DNA of 64,000 nucleotides from Thiohalocapsa sp963695445 (GCA_963695445.1 CAVOGV010000011.1:39270-103269), one strand, 5' to 3'; counted from the first letter of the stretch, positions 35,936 to 45,358 are shown. Translations and numbers: made by a program. Notes: generated from the sequence alone by a model not told the origin.

Positions 35936-36375
35936 TGCGACTGGTGCTGGACACGAATGTCGTCGCGTCCGGCCTGTTGTGGGGCGGAGCCCCGCGCGTC
36001 CTGTTGACGGCCGGGCGGGAGCGGCGAGTCGCGTTGTTTACCAGTCCGCCCCTGATGCGGGAACTGGCTGACATTCTGTTGCGAAAGAAGTTTGAGCGAA
36101 AGATCGCCGCGTCCAGGCTGTCCGTCGACGAACTCGTCGCGGGTTATGGGGGCCTGGCGGCGGTCGTAAGGCCCGCCGTGATTGCTCCGACGATCATCGA
36201 CGATCCCGACGACGATCAGGTCTTGGCCTGCGGCGTCGCCGCCCGCGCCGACTTGATCGTGTCCGGTGATCACCACCTGCTGACCCTGAGACGTTTCCGC
36301 GGCATTGACATCTTGACTGTAAGAGCGGCTGTCGTACGAACGACCGAATCCATGGCCGGGAGACCAACAAGATGA
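35935..36375 (+). CDS. PIN-domain toxin (putative RNase)
   Basis: 146 residues of the PIN family (COG1569-like). MRLVLDTNVVASGLLWGGAP carries the first acidic residue; LMRELADILLRKKFE the second; DDPDDDQVLACGVAARADLI the later acidic pair, with VSGDHHLL. Likely an RNA-cleaving toxin controlled by the upstream antitoxin. The cassette sits between two copies of the antiporter 3' end. Confidence 0.8.
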   Translation: MRLVLDTNVVASGLLWGGAPRVLLTAGRERRVALFTSPPLMRELADILLRKKFERKIAASRLSVDELVAGYGGLAAVVRPAVIAPTIIDDPDDDQVLACGVAARADLIVSGDHHLLTLRRFRGIDILTVRAAVVRTTESMAGRPTR

Positions 36376-36405
36376 GCGGCAAACCCAGGACAGACCCTGA
36401 GGTAT

Positions 36406-36563
36406 CCCGGCGGCATCTCGGTCGCACTGGCCCTCTCGCTGCCCCTGGGTCCCGGACGCGACATCGTGCTCACACTGACCTATTGCATCGTCGTGTTCTC
36501 CATCCTCGGCCAGGGGCTGACGATCGGATGGGTGGTGCGCAAGGCCGTGACCAAGCGGCGCTG
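36406..36563 (+). pseudogene. Second copy of the antiporter 3' end
   Basis: Reads PGGISVALALSLPLGPGRDI...FSILGQGLTIGWVVRKAVTKRR. About 135 bases match 35474-35610 with roughly eight differences, so it is a diverged repeat. It ends in KAVTKRR, a more natural C-terminus than the first copy. Confidence 0.7.
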
Positions 36564-37003
36564 ACCGAGTGCGGTGGCCCGCCCCCCGCTCTGCTGCCGG
36601 GTACGCCTGCGTCGAAATGCGACAGACGAACTCCGGGATGCCGACGCCATACAGACAGGCGGAATGCGACACGGCTGTGGGCGTTAATCGCAAGTGCGCA
36701 GACAATCCCGCGCGGTCGGAGACCCTCAGCATGCCGGGAAGCCTCTTGCACAGTCTCATCCGCACCCGCCACAGAAGAGCGGGTGAGGCGGGGAAGGCAA
36801 AGCCGTAATCCCGCCATCGACGCGGATGAAGACTGGCGACAACCTTCTTTGTACCGCGGTCGCCACGGCGCTCCACACAGCGGAGCGCCACTGCGGCCAC
36901 ACCTGCACCCTACGTCTTCCGCAGCCTACCCCGCCTCGTGCTTCGCACTTCCTTGGCGGCAGCGACGGAACCTCAGGCTTACGGGGCCGCTCCTGCTTAG
37001 CCG
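36564..37003. other. Non-coding stretch, no feature recognised
   Basis: No frame gives a recognisable protein. Several short GC-rich inverted stretches but nothing that supports a named element. Confidence 0.4.
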
Positions 37004-37177
37004 TCAAGTGATCGGCTGCCCAAACACTTTCCACCCGAGTAGCACGAACAGAATGAAGAGCAGCACTGAGTTCACGGCCGGTCCGTACTGGCCGATGGCA
37101 CTGCCACCGAAGGTCCAGACCAGACTGAACACGAACCAGAGCAGCATGAGAACCCAATACATCAGTCCCATAGACAT
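37004..37177 (-). CDS. Small hypothetical membrane protein
   Basis: 57 residues from the Met at 37177 (MSMGLMYWVLMLLWFVFSLV), chosen for the GGAG seven bases upstream. Two membrane helices, the second SVLLFILFVLLGWKVFG. No function recognised. Its upstream region carries the regulon palindrome at 37404. Confidence 0.65.
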   Translation of the reverse strand: MSMGLMYWVLMLLWFVFSLVWTFGGSAIGQYGPAVNSVLLFILFVLLGWKVFGQPIT

Positions 37178-37879
37178 AGCGATCTCCGTTGGTTGCAATG
37201 TTGGCTTGCTTCTCGGCCCGATAGGTCTCGGGGCGGTTTCCGCGTTGCGCGATACGCACGCGAGGCGCTGAGCAGGCTCTGGTGCAGCGCTTATCGATGG
37301 CGGCTAGTCGAGCGTGGATGGCAGGATAAGACTCTGCGACCGTGGAAGTCCTATCGCTGTTGTTCTAACGCAGCTAAAGGATATACCGAGTCGTAAGCCG
37401 CGTATGGGCGCTAGCGTACATAGCGAGGTGTATTTTTTACCGCGCACCGCAAGGCAAACTCAGGGCCGTGTCTCTTGGATTGGAGTTGGTTTTAGGCCGC
37501 TTTCCTTCGCATTACCGCTCCTGCGTTCCTCAAGCCCAGGGGCTGTTTTGGGTCGGAACCCGCCAGTCGGCTGAGGGCATGGCAAGCGCCCGCTTCCGGT
37601 CGCCAAAGAGGTATTCCGCCGCCGTCGTGCACTGACCACCCCAGAATTCGGCCTTAGGCCGGTACCGGAGTTGGCGACGGCTTACGCCGTCTTTGCACCG
37701 GGCCTGCACTGTTGCTGCGTAATGGCGCGCTAGTCTTTAAATCGAGTGGAGCAGGACGGCATGCAACCGCCTCGCGACCACGGCCGCGGGCGCCGCCATG
37801 CGGTCTCGGTTCATCCAACGGTCCGATCAGTGCGACGCCCGCCTCGAGCATTCACGTCGAACTTGACCGGAGGTATACC
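37178..37879. other. Non-coding stretch with one regulon palindrome
   Basis: No convincing gene. The palindrome-like site at 37404-37421 is the only structure I can name. Confidence 0.4.
37404..37421. promoter_or_regulatory. Stress-regulon palindrome, site 2 (weaker)
   Basis: GGGCG-CTAG-CGTAC core, 227 bases upstream of the small membrane protein. Confidence 0.35.
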
Positions 37880-38270
37880 ATGTCACGCAATCGCAGACTG
37901 GTTCAAATCGCATTATTCGCTGCGCTCGGCCTTGGCACCGCCACAGCGGTCGTCGCCCAACCCGGTTGGACGGGCGGGCAGTCCGGCCCGGCCGGCCGGG
38001 GACCAGCGGCCTTCTCCGCGATGGACACGAATGGCGATGGCTATGTCAGCGCCGACGAGCACGCCAGCCTTCCGCGCTCAGCGCATGGCCGCCAACGCGC
38101 AAGCGGGCCGGCTCCTGCGCAACGCCGGCAACGCCCCACAGTTCACCGATATCGACGCCGACAGCGATGGGCGGCTGAGCCGGACCGAAATGACGCAATT
38201 CCGCGACCAGAGGATGGCCGGACGTCCGTGCAATCGCGGCGGACGGGGCGGCTGGGGGTGGCAGCGATAG
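37880..38270 (+). CDS. Secreted EF-hand protein (one frameshift)
   Basis: GGAGG six bases before the ATG at 37880. Signal peptide VQIALFAALGLGTATAVVAQ. Two EF-hand loops: DTNGDGYVSADE and DADSDGRLSRTE. One extra C near 38069 splits the frame between DEHAS and FRAQRMAANAQAG; correction gives about 130 residues ending GRGGWGWQR. Calcium binding in the periplasm is likely; role unknown. Confidence 0.75.
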
Positions 38271-38431
38271 ACGCGTCGATTCGGAAGCCTAACGGGCGGG
38301 TAGCCTAGGGCGGCATGCAGCGTAGTCTCTGATGTCAGCGTCTCTTGGCTCATTCCGCCCGATGCCTGCCGTCGTCTTGGCCGTCGTCTTGACAGGCACA
38401 CCGCGCTCACATGCACTCATGCAGCGAAATC

Positions 38432-39112
38432 ATGTCATCGACCCCACCCAACCAGCGACCCCAAATCCTCGCCATCGACGGCAGCTACCGCCGAGGCGGT
38501 ATCACCGATCAGCTCGTCGATGCCGTGCTCGACGCGGCCGAGGCCGACGGCGCCCGCACCGAGCGGGTACACCTGATCGACGAGCGCATCGCCTTCTGCA
38601 GGAATTGCCGCGCCTGCGCGGCGGAGCCGCTGGAGAGCGCTGCGGTACGGGGCGCCTGCCAGCTGGACGACGCCATGGCGCCACTGCTGGCACGCATCGA
38701 CGCCGCTGACGGGCTGGTACTCGCCGCGCCGACGAACTTCGGCAGTGTCACCGCGGTGACCAAACGTTTCATGGAGCGGCTCATCTGCTACGCCTACTGG
38801 CCCTGGGGCCAACCGGCGCCGAAGCTGCGCCGGGACCTCGTGGAGGGCAAGCAGCGCTCACGCAGGCCGGCGGTGCTGGTCACCTCCAGCGCTGCACCCT
38901 CGGTGATGGCCCGGTTCCTGGGCCACACGCTGAAGGAGCTCAAGCAGACGGCGGAGGTGCTGGGGACCGAACCCATCGGCAGCCTCTGGGCCGGCTTATC
39001 CGCGCAGCAGCCGGAACAGGCCATTCAGCCAGGTGCGCGCCGCCGCGCCGCGCGGCTCGGACGCAAACTGGTGCTCCGGGCAAACGGTCCGGAGACCGCG
39101 CGCGCTCGGTGA
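38432..39112 (+). CDS. Flavodoxin/NADPH-dependent FMN reductase family protein
   Basis: About 226 residues from MSSTPPNQRPQILAIDGSYR. Shows the flavin loop DGSYRRGGITDQLV, CRNCRACA and LVLAAPTNFGSVTAVTKRFM. The Cys pair near the flavin site suggests redox activity. The adjacent FAD reductase cluster begins 213 bases downstream, so shared regulation is possible but not shown. Confidence 0.75.
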   Translation: MSSTPPNQRPQILAIDGSYRRGGITDQLVDAVLDAAEADGARTERVHLIDERIAFCRNCRACAAEPLESAAVRGACQLDDAMAPLLARIDAADGLVLAAPTNFGSVTAVTKRFMERLICYAYWPWGQPAPKLRRDLVEGKQRSRRPAVLVTSSAAPSVMARFLGHTLKELKQTAEVLGTEPIGSLWAGLSAQQPEQAIQPGARRRAARLGRKLVLRANGPETARAR

Positions 39113-39325
39113 CCCGCTTGATCGTTGCGACGGCGCAGCCAGCTTGGGGCCGGGCTTCGGTTGGCCGAAGAGGTTAGCTGACCATTCGCTGACAACGGCG
39201 TACAGCGTTCGCTCAGCGGCTCTGCCGTAGGCTGGTTCCAGATCGCGGCCCATGCGCCGCAAACCAGAGCAGCGTCCCGCTCCTGACGCCATCCGCACGG
39301 CGTCCCATTCGAGAAGACTATCCGC

Positions 39326-40372
39326 ATGAACACGGCAAGCCTCGCACTCCTGATCGCCGCCCTGATCCTGGCCCAGGTCGGCGCCGCCCTGATGTTGGGG
39401 CTGTACCGTCGCCAACTCGATCTCCGAGCGCCGCGGTCCAGGGGCCGCAACGGCGCGGCACAGCCGCAACCGACACAACGCGTTGATCGCCGCCAGGTCG
39501 CGCCGCAGACCGGCACCGATCCGACAGCGCCGGGCCCCGCGACCGGAGCTTGGTCCGGCTATCGGGACTTCGTGGTTCAGCGCCGGGTCGTCGAGGACGC
39601 CAACGGGGCAGTTTGCTCCTTCTACCTTGCCCCGGCCGACGGGCACCCGCTGCCGAGCTACGCGCCCGGTCAGTACCTGACGTTCAAACTCCAAGTGCCC
39701 GACCCGGCGGGCGGCCCGCCGCGCGACGTCGTGCGCTGCTATTCGCTGTCCGATCGACCGCACCCGGAGCGCTATCGAATCACGGTAAAGCGCGTCCCCG
39801 CACCGCCCACCCGACCCGACCTGCCGGCCGGGGTTGGATCGAACCACCTGCACGACCGTATCGTCGAAGGCGCACGCCTGTCGGTGCGCGCACCGTCAGG
39901 GCACTTCCACCTGGTCGACCAGGGGCGCTTGCCGATCGTGCTGATCGCCGGCGGCATCGGCATCACGCCCATGCTCTCGATCCTGAACACGCTGGCGCTG
40001 CGGTCTGATCCGCGCGAGGTCTGGTTGTTCTACGGGGTGCGCAATGGCACCGAGCACATCATGAAAGGCCATCTGGAGGGTCTGCGCGAGGTCCACCCGA
40101 ACCTGCATCTGAACGTCTGCTACTCGCAGCCCAGCGCGCAGGACGCGTTGGGGCGCGATTACCAGCATGAGGGTCAGATCGACCTGCAGCTGCTGCGCTG
40201 GAACCTGCCCTTCGGGCGCTACGAATTCTATCTATGCGGCCCGCCGGCGATGATGGAGGCGCTGGTCCCGGCGCTGGAAGAGCAGGGCGTGGCGGAGCAG
40301 AACATCCACTACGAATCCTTTGGCCCCGCGTCCCTGACTCGACCGGCGCGTGTCGGCAACCGCGTCGAGTGA
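39326..40372 (+). CDS. Membrane-anchored FAD/NAD(P)H oxidoreductase (ferredoxin reductase type)
   Basis: 348 residues. N-terminal anchor LALLIAALILAQVGAALMLG, then a ferredoxin-NADP reductase module: FAD motif RCYSLSDRP, ribityl/pyrophosphate region, NAD motif IAGGIGITPMLSILN and C-terminal YEFYLCGPPAMMEALV. Resembles the reductase part of flavohemoglobins. Its stop overlaps the start of the ferredoxin gene (TGATG). First gene of a four-gene electron-transfer cluster. Confidence 0.82.
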   Translation: MNTASLALLIAALILAQVGAALMLGLYRRQLDLRAPRSRGRNGAAQPQPTQRVDRRQVAPQTGTDPTAPGPATGAWSGYRDFVVQRRVVEDANGAVCSFYLAPADGHPLPSYAPGQYLTFKLQVPDPAGGPPRDVVRCYSLSDRPHPERYRITVKRVPAPPTRPDLPAGVGSNHLHDRIVEGARLSVRAPSGHFHLVDQGRLPIVLIAGGIGITPMLSILNTLALRSDPREVWLFYGVRNGTEHIMKGHLEGLREVHPNLHLNVCYSQPSAQDALGRDYQHEGQIDLQLLRWNLPFGRYEFYLCGPPAMMEALVPALEEQGVAEQNIHYESFGPASLTRPARVGNRVE

Positions 40373-40677
40373 TGCTGACGCCGACTCCGGCGCTGGCTCC
40401 GGCTCCACGCTCTACCGACAGCGCCTTCTCCGTGCGCTTCACCCGCTCCGGCAAGTCGGTCGTTTGGGACCCGCGCGCGGGTTCCCTGCTGACGCTGGCG
40501 GAAGACCAGGGCATCCCGATCGAGTCCGGCTGTCGCGCCGGCAGCTGCGGCTGCTGCCAGACCGCCGTGGAGTCCGGCGAGGTGGTCTACCTGCAGACGC
40601 CGGACGCGGACATTGAACCAGGCCATTGCCTGCCCTGCATCTGCCGGCCGGCCGGCGATCTGACACTGACGCTCTAG
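40372..40677 (+). CDS. Plant-type 2Fe-2S ferredoxin
   Basis: 101 residues. Cluster ligands in SGCRAGSCGCCQTAV and a later HCLPCICRP. Follows the reductase with a one-base overlap; the two are often one protein (reductase plus ferredoxin domain) in flavohemoglobin-like reductases, so here they are a split version. Would pass electrons from FAD to the cytochrome b-like partner. Confidence 0.85.
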   Translation: MLTPTPALAPAPRSTDSAFSVRFTRSGKSVVWDPRAGSLLTLAEDQGIPIESGCRAGSCGCCQTAVESGEVVYLQTPDADIEPGHCLPCICRPAGDLTLTL

Positions 40678-40699
40678 CGCGAGGCGATCACCAACCATC

Positions 40700-41278
40700 A
40701 TGGACAGCTCGATCTTCCGTCAACAAGTCCTGCCCTTCGTGGCCCTGTTCGGGTCGCTGATCGTCGCCACCGTAGTCGTCGATGCCTTGCTGCACCTTTC
40801 CGGCCTGGTCTGGGTTGGGCGCTACCTGGGCATCCCTGGAACGCTGCTTATCCTGGTCTCGATGGCCTATTCCATGCGCAAGCGCAAGCTCATCCAGGTC
40901 GGGCGGCCGAAGACCCTACTGCGCTTGCACGAAGTACTGACCTGGACCGGGGCGCTGATGATCCTGGTGCACGCGGGCGTGCACGTCTACGCCATCTTGC
41001 CCTGGCTGGCCCTGATTGCGTTGCTGGTTAACGTGGCGAGCGGCATGGTCGGTCAGTACTTGCTCGATCGCTCGCGTCGGCAACTCGCGGCACGTCGGGA
41101 TGCTTATGCGGGGACCGGACTCAGCGGGGAGGCGGTCGAGAAAGAGGTGTTCTGGGACGCGGTCACGCTGGACATGATGAAGCAATGGCGCACGGTGCAT
41201 ATCCCGATCAGCATCGCCTTCGCCGTGCTAGGGCTCGCGCATATCATCAGCATCTTCCTGTTTTGGCAATGGAAATGA
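40700..41278 (+). CDS. Four-helix membrane protein, likely b-type cytochrome
   Basis: 192 residues with four membrane helices. Histidines sit at helix positions suited to heme ligation: LRLHEVLTWTG, LVHAGVHVYAILPW and TVHIPISIAFAVLGLAHIIS. Located between the ferredoxin and the octaheme cytochrome, overlapping the latter by four bases. Heme binding is inferred from the His pattern; no family name recalled with confidence. Confidence 0.65.
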   Translation: MDSSIFRQQVLPFVALFGSLIVATVVVDALLHLSGLVWVGRYLGIPGTLLILVSMAYSMRKRKLIQVGRPKTLLRLHEVLTWTGALMILVHAGVHVYAILPWLALIALLVNVASGMVGQYLLDRSRRQLAARRDAYAGTGLSGEAVEKEVFWDAVTLDMMKQWRTVHIPISIAFAVLGLAHIISIFLFWQWK

Positions 41279-42084
41279 ACAAAAAAATCGGCCTCTACGT
41301 CGTCATCGCGAACCTGCTCTTGATCCTGGCTCTGACCTTCCTGGTACCGCAATCGATGGTTGCGCCAGGCAAACTCATGGAGGCCCACAGAGCGCTGGAA
41401 ACGGACTGCTTCGCTTGCCACAGCCCGCTGCGGGGCAGCCGGCCGGAACGCTGCATCGAATGCCACAAGCCCGCGGAGATCGGCCTGGTCACGACCAAGG
41501 GCATCGCCATCGACGACGAACAAAAACTCGTCCCGTTCCACCAGGACCTGATCGAGACCGACTGCGTCGCCTGCCACAGCGATCACAAGGGTGTGCAGGC
41601 ATTTCGTCCGATCGGGCGCTTCTCCCATGACCTGCTCCAGGCCGGGATTGGCGAGCGCTGCAGCGGTTGCCACCGCGGCCCCGGTGACAGTCTGCACCGA
41701 CAGATCGATGGTAACTGCGCTCAATGCCATGATCAGCAGGCGTGGACCCCGGCGACTTTCGACCACGATCAGCTGTTCCTGTTGGACCGCGACCATCAGG
41801 CCACCTGTCAGACCTGTCACGTCGGCAATGACTATAGCCGCTACACCTGCTACGGCTGCCACGAACATTCCCGCTCGGGTATCCGCGAGGAGCACGTCGA
41901 AGAAGGTATCTATCAATACGAGAACTGCGTTGAATGCCACCGCAGCGGTGACGCCGAAGAGGGCGAGCACGACGGGCACGGCTGGAACGACGGCAGGGTC
42001 AAAGACCGATCCGGCGACTATCTCCGTGCGAGCAGAGAGGGCGGGCGCTCAAGACGAGAGCACGATGACGATCACGACGATTGA
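41275..42084 (+). CDS. Membrane-anchored octaheme c-type cytochrome
   Basis: Starts at 41275, overlapping the upstream stop (ATGA); a Met two codons earlier is also possible. N-terminal anchor IGLYVVIANLLLILALTFLV. Eight heme motifs: CFACH, CIECH, CVACH, CSGCH, CAQCH, CQTCH, CYGCH, CVECH. The C-terminal 50 residues are rich in Asp, His and Arg (EHDDDHDD end). Resembles class III-type multiheme cytochromes with several spare His. Periplasmic electron carrier or terminal reductase of the cluster. Confidence 0.88.
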   Translation: MNKKIGLYVVIANLLLILALTFLVPQSMVAPGKLMEAHRALETDCFACHSPLRGSRPERCIECHKPAEIGLVTTKGIAIDDEQKLVPFHQDLIETDCVACHSDHKGVQAFRPIGRFSHDLLQAGIGERCSGCHRGPGDSLHRQIDGNCAQCHDQQAWTPATFDHDQLFLLDRDHQATCQTCHVGNDYSRYTCYGCHEHSRSGIREEHVEEGIYQYENCVECHRSGDAEEGEHDGHGWNDGRVKDRSGDYLRASREGGRSRREHDDDHDD

Positions 42085-42353
42085 CGACCGGACGAAGCAG
42101 CCATGGCGGTCGGCATTCGTGAGGCGTCGATCATGCCGAACGACGTCGCGTCGAAGCATCCGAAATCAGGCTGCGACTCTGACCCAGGGCGGTTCCTTTG
42201 GAAAAGCACGGACGCCCACGTTGCGGCGAGACCGCCCCTAGACAGGCGACCATTCACAGGGATTGTGCAGAGAAATTAACGGATAGGCAATCCACTCGAC
42301 ATGCAAGCACCCGTACGTGTCCAGGGCCGCCTGAAAAGCAAGCCTTTGTGCCG

Positions 42354-42797
42354 TTACTTCGTCTGGCTGGCATACATCATTGCGTGGATCACCGCCGCCG
42401 GCCCGTCGCCAATCGCCACCTCGAGTGCGACACGTGCGCGCCCCTTGGCGGCAAGATCGTCGACGAAGGCCTGTGCTGCATCGTCCGTGCTGGAACAGTG
42501 ACAGGCGATGTCGCCGCGAACCGGGGCGCGGTACCGGATGGTGGCCTCGACGACCACCAGATCAGCATCCAGACCAGATCGCGCGATGATGTGGGCGCAA
42601 AGACCCCAGGCGGCCAGCATCCCCAGCCCGTACAGGCTGCCGGCGAACCCGGTGCCATGGATGTTCCGATTGGGCGCGAGCGGCGCGGCAACGCTGATGC
42701 GCCGATCCGTCAGCTCCGTGATCCGGTAACCCATCGCTTGGCTCAGCGGGATGTGGCGATGGATCTTGTCTTGCAGGTTAGTGGCGTCGGTATTCAA
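42354..42797 (-). CDS. YiiD-C type hotdog thioesterase
   Basis: 147 residues. HIPLSQAMGYRITELTDRRI, NRNIHGTGFAGSLYGLGMLA and RYRAPVRGDIACHC match the thioesterase domain found at the C-terminus of YiiD and in stand-alone forms. Cytosolic; substrate not known. Confidence 0.8.
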   Translation of the reverse strand: MNTDATNLQDKIHRHIPLSQAMGYRITELTDRRISVAAPLAPNRNIHGTGFAGSLYGLGMLAAWGLCAHIIARSGLDADLVVVEATIRYRAPVRGDIACHCSSTDDAAQAFVDDLAAKGRARVALEVAIGDGPAAVIHAMMYASQTK

Positions 42798-43777
42798 CGG
42801 TCTAAGCGTTCAAGGAGAGATGTCTTCCCGGAGGACACGTTCGCGCGTAGCAGGAGGGAAGGAGCAGCACGGAGGATGACCAGCGACAGTCGCGCAATTT
42901 CATCGCTCTTGCGCTGTCTCGACGATTAGACCCTTGGGCCACCCCTTCGCTCAATCCGCATCGCCAGGCGTGAACGCGACGATGGATGGCTCCGACTGCC
43001 ACGCACCAAGGTCCGTGTTCTAAGTTTCTACACTTGTTCCCAGGTACCCGTCTCCGACGGCCGGATGCGCCGCCTTGTCAGATCGCACTGAACCCGTAGT
43101 CGCTGGAGGGGCGGCACCTGGATCGGTTCCGCCCCCAACTATGCGATGGGACTCACTTTCAAAGTACAGAAACGGTATCGGTCACTCGTGTACGTGGCGA
43201 GTGTAAGCTGTCCGCTCTACTGCGGACCTTTACCCCCGAGACATCAGCGGCGCTGAAAGGGTCGATACCGGCCGTCGGAGAGGTTCTCTTTCCTGGGTCT
43301 GTGTAGCGTTCCCTGGCGCTGTTCATAAGCAATCGGTGGAAGACAATTTCGGGTCGCATGCGGCCTGCCAGCCACCCGGCGGTGGGTACCCACTTTCAGC
43401 GCTAAAGAGCCGCCGACGGTTCTTGCCATGACGGGGTCCTGGCCGAGGGAGGAGCCGCCTACTCCCTGCGTCAGGGGCCGCTTATGCGTAGACAGCCGTA
43501 CCTGAGCCTGCTTACTCGTGGTAAAGCAACAACTGTAACCCAGGGAAATCGAATGCTTGCCGGGGATGCATTATTGCAAAACCTTGGCGCCGCATACCCG
43601 TTTGACCGGCGTCCTCCGGACGCCTGAGATCAGCGCTCTATCCATTCTCGGATGGTTAACGTTTCTATTCGTTATTCGCGATTTCGCCGTTACGCAACGA
43701 GGAATTTGCCCGCGGGTTGCCGCAGCCGAGTCCCATATCTGCTCGCTCCGGGATCGCGGCCAGGTCTCTCCCACTAT
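42798..43777. other. Long non-coding stretch, no feature recognised
   Basis: Nearly 1 kb without a credible gene on either strand. Small open frames exist but lack family resemblance and ribosome sites. Confidence 0.4.
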
Positions 43778-44149
43778 TTACCCGTTCTCTGACCACCCAC
43801 TCTCCAACCCAGCGGCCAATATTCCACTGGCTTCCTCCAACGTCACTGGCTTAGCAACAGGCCCATACTTGTCCTTCCCCTTTACGTCGTTGACATATCG
43901 ATCTTTTTTCTGGGAGAACCGCTGCCTTACCGCATATAATGCAGTGTTTCCTTCAGGATCTCTTGATACCGAAAAGGCATAGCGGATCTTGCCCTTTTGA
44001 ATCTTATTTCGGATTTTTTTCTTCATTTCATGCCATCTCTTTTGAATTAAATTTTTCACGAAGTCAGGCCGCGCGCCCTGAGAGGATAGGGGAAAAGGGG
44101 ATAAGGGAGATTCAACCGCGCGGCGGCTGCAACCGGTCAAAAGTAGCAT
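43778..44149 (-). CDS. Hypothetical lipoprotein-like protein in a lower-GC patch
   Basis: 123 residues starting MLLLTGCSRRAVESPLSPFP, which could be a short lipoprotein signal. Middle is very basic (MKKKIRNKIQKGKIRYAFSV), then SRDPEGNTALYAVRQRFSQK. Base composition around 43960-44060 is clearly richer in A+T than its surroundings, suggesting recent acquisition. No function recognised; an alternative start is the internal Met of MKKKIRNK. Confidence 0.5.
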   Translation of the reverse strand: MLLLTGCSRRAVESPLSPFPLSSQGARPDFVKNLIQKRWHEMKKKIRNKIQKGKIRYAFSVSRDPEGNTALYAVRQRFSQKKDRYVNDVKGKDKYGPVAKPVTLEEASGILAAGLESGWSENG

Positions 44150-44209
44150 CGAGGGAAGTTTCTTTGCAAGGCCACAGTGCGAGCCGACGGGTAAAGAGGC
44201 AGGGAGCGA

Positions 44210-44462
44210 ACCGCCGTTTCCAACGGAGGCGGAGCGGGGTTTGGCGGGAGCATGATCGGAGCGGATGCAGGAATCGGCGCGTTTCCTGCCCGACCGAATA
44301 TGCGTTGGGGCAGATGGACTCGATCCGTTGGCGCATAGACTCCCAGTGGCTGCCCTTCCAATAGATCCGGCCGCAGCCCAGGCAGCGCCAGAACTCCCTG
44401 TGTCTGCTGCTCACCCTGGGGGGGACCGCTTGGGCCGCTTCCTGTCGTCGCAGGGGCGGGGG
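44210..44462 (-). pseudogene. C-terminal fragment of a Mut7-C RNase domain protein
   Basis: Minus strand reads PPRVSSRHREFWRCLGCGRI followed by YWKGSHWESMRQRIE. The WRCxGCGRIYWxGSHW zinc-ribbon block is the end of Mut7-C proteins. The N-terminal PIN-like part is missing, replaced by the start of the acyl-CoA synthetase gene on the other strand. Confidence 0.6.
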
Positions 44463-44467
44463 CCGAC

Positions 44468-45319
44468 ATGAACAAGCTGCGAGATCACACACCAGACCTA
44501 ATCCCGGCCGCGACGGCCGGAACCTTGCCGGGACTCTTCCGCGAGCGGGTCGCTCGCACCCCGGATCTCACCGCCTACCGACAATTCGATGAGACAGCCG
44601 GTCAGTGGTCGAGCCTGACCTGGAGCCAGCTGTCGGAGCGGGTCGGCTGCTGGCAGCGCGCGCTAGCCAGCCTGACCCTGGCACCCGGTGCGCGCGTAGC
44701 GCTGCAGCTACGCAATTGCATCGAGTGGGTGTGCTACGAGCAGGCGGCTCTCGCGCTCGGATTCGTCGTGGTGCCGCTGTATCCCAATGACAATCCAGGC
44801 AACGTTGCCCACATCCTGGCCGATTCCGGGAGTCAGCTGCTGTTGGTCGGCAACCTGAATCAGTGGCGCAAGTTGGCGGCTTGGCGGACAGCCTTTCCTG
44901 AGCTGCGACAGGTCATCTGCCTGGACGATGCTGTGCGCGCAGACGAGCGTTTCGAAACACCTCCGGCCTTTGTTTGGGCGGCGGATTGGCTGAGTCGCGA
45001 GTCGGCGGTGCCCGCCGGTCATGACTCGCATCCGAACGATCTGGCGACCCTGGTCTATACGTCCGGCACCACCGGCAGACCCAAGGGCGTGATGCTGTCT
45101 CATCGCAACATCCTTTGGAATGCGGAGTCTCAGCTTGAGATGGTGCCAACCTACCACGACGACACGCTGCTTTCCTTCCTACCGCTATCCCATGCCTTCG
45201 AGCGAACCCTCGGCTACTACCTCCCGATGATACGTCTCGCTCAATGGAGCGGCCAGCTTCCAGCTGCCAGTGGCACATCATCGACTCCCCCTCAGCACGC
45301 CGGAACGGCGGAGCCTTGA
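44468..45319 (+). pseudogene. Truncated AMP-forming acyl-CoA synthetase
   Basis: Matches long-chain acyl-CoA synthetases from the N-terminus through the AMP motif YTSGTTGRPKGVMLSH and LSFLPLSHAFERTLGYYLPM, then stops matching at about 45235; the native protein would run another 300-350 residues including the catalytic C-terminal lid. The tail SGQLPAASGTSSTPPQHAGT is read from foreign sequence. Inactive as it stands. Confidence 0.78.
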
Positions 45320-45324
45320 GGAGC

Positions 45325-45343
45325 CCACCGCCAAAGGCGGTGG
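45325..45343. repeat. Perfect 8-bp hairpin at the truncation scar
   Basis: CCACCGCC-AAA-GGCGGTGG. Located about 90 bases after the acyl-CoA synthetase homology ends. Resembles the subterminal hairpins of IS200/IS605-type elements; no tnpA or tnpB remains. Could also be a terminator for the gene at 45359 (minus) although no T run follows. Confidence 0.45.
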
Positions 45344-45358
45344 CTTGGCTGTTGCGAG

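Noticed and set aside
36564..37003. Possible group II intron or reverse transcriptase remnant
   Set aside because: No RT motif in any frame and no recognisable intron domain V.
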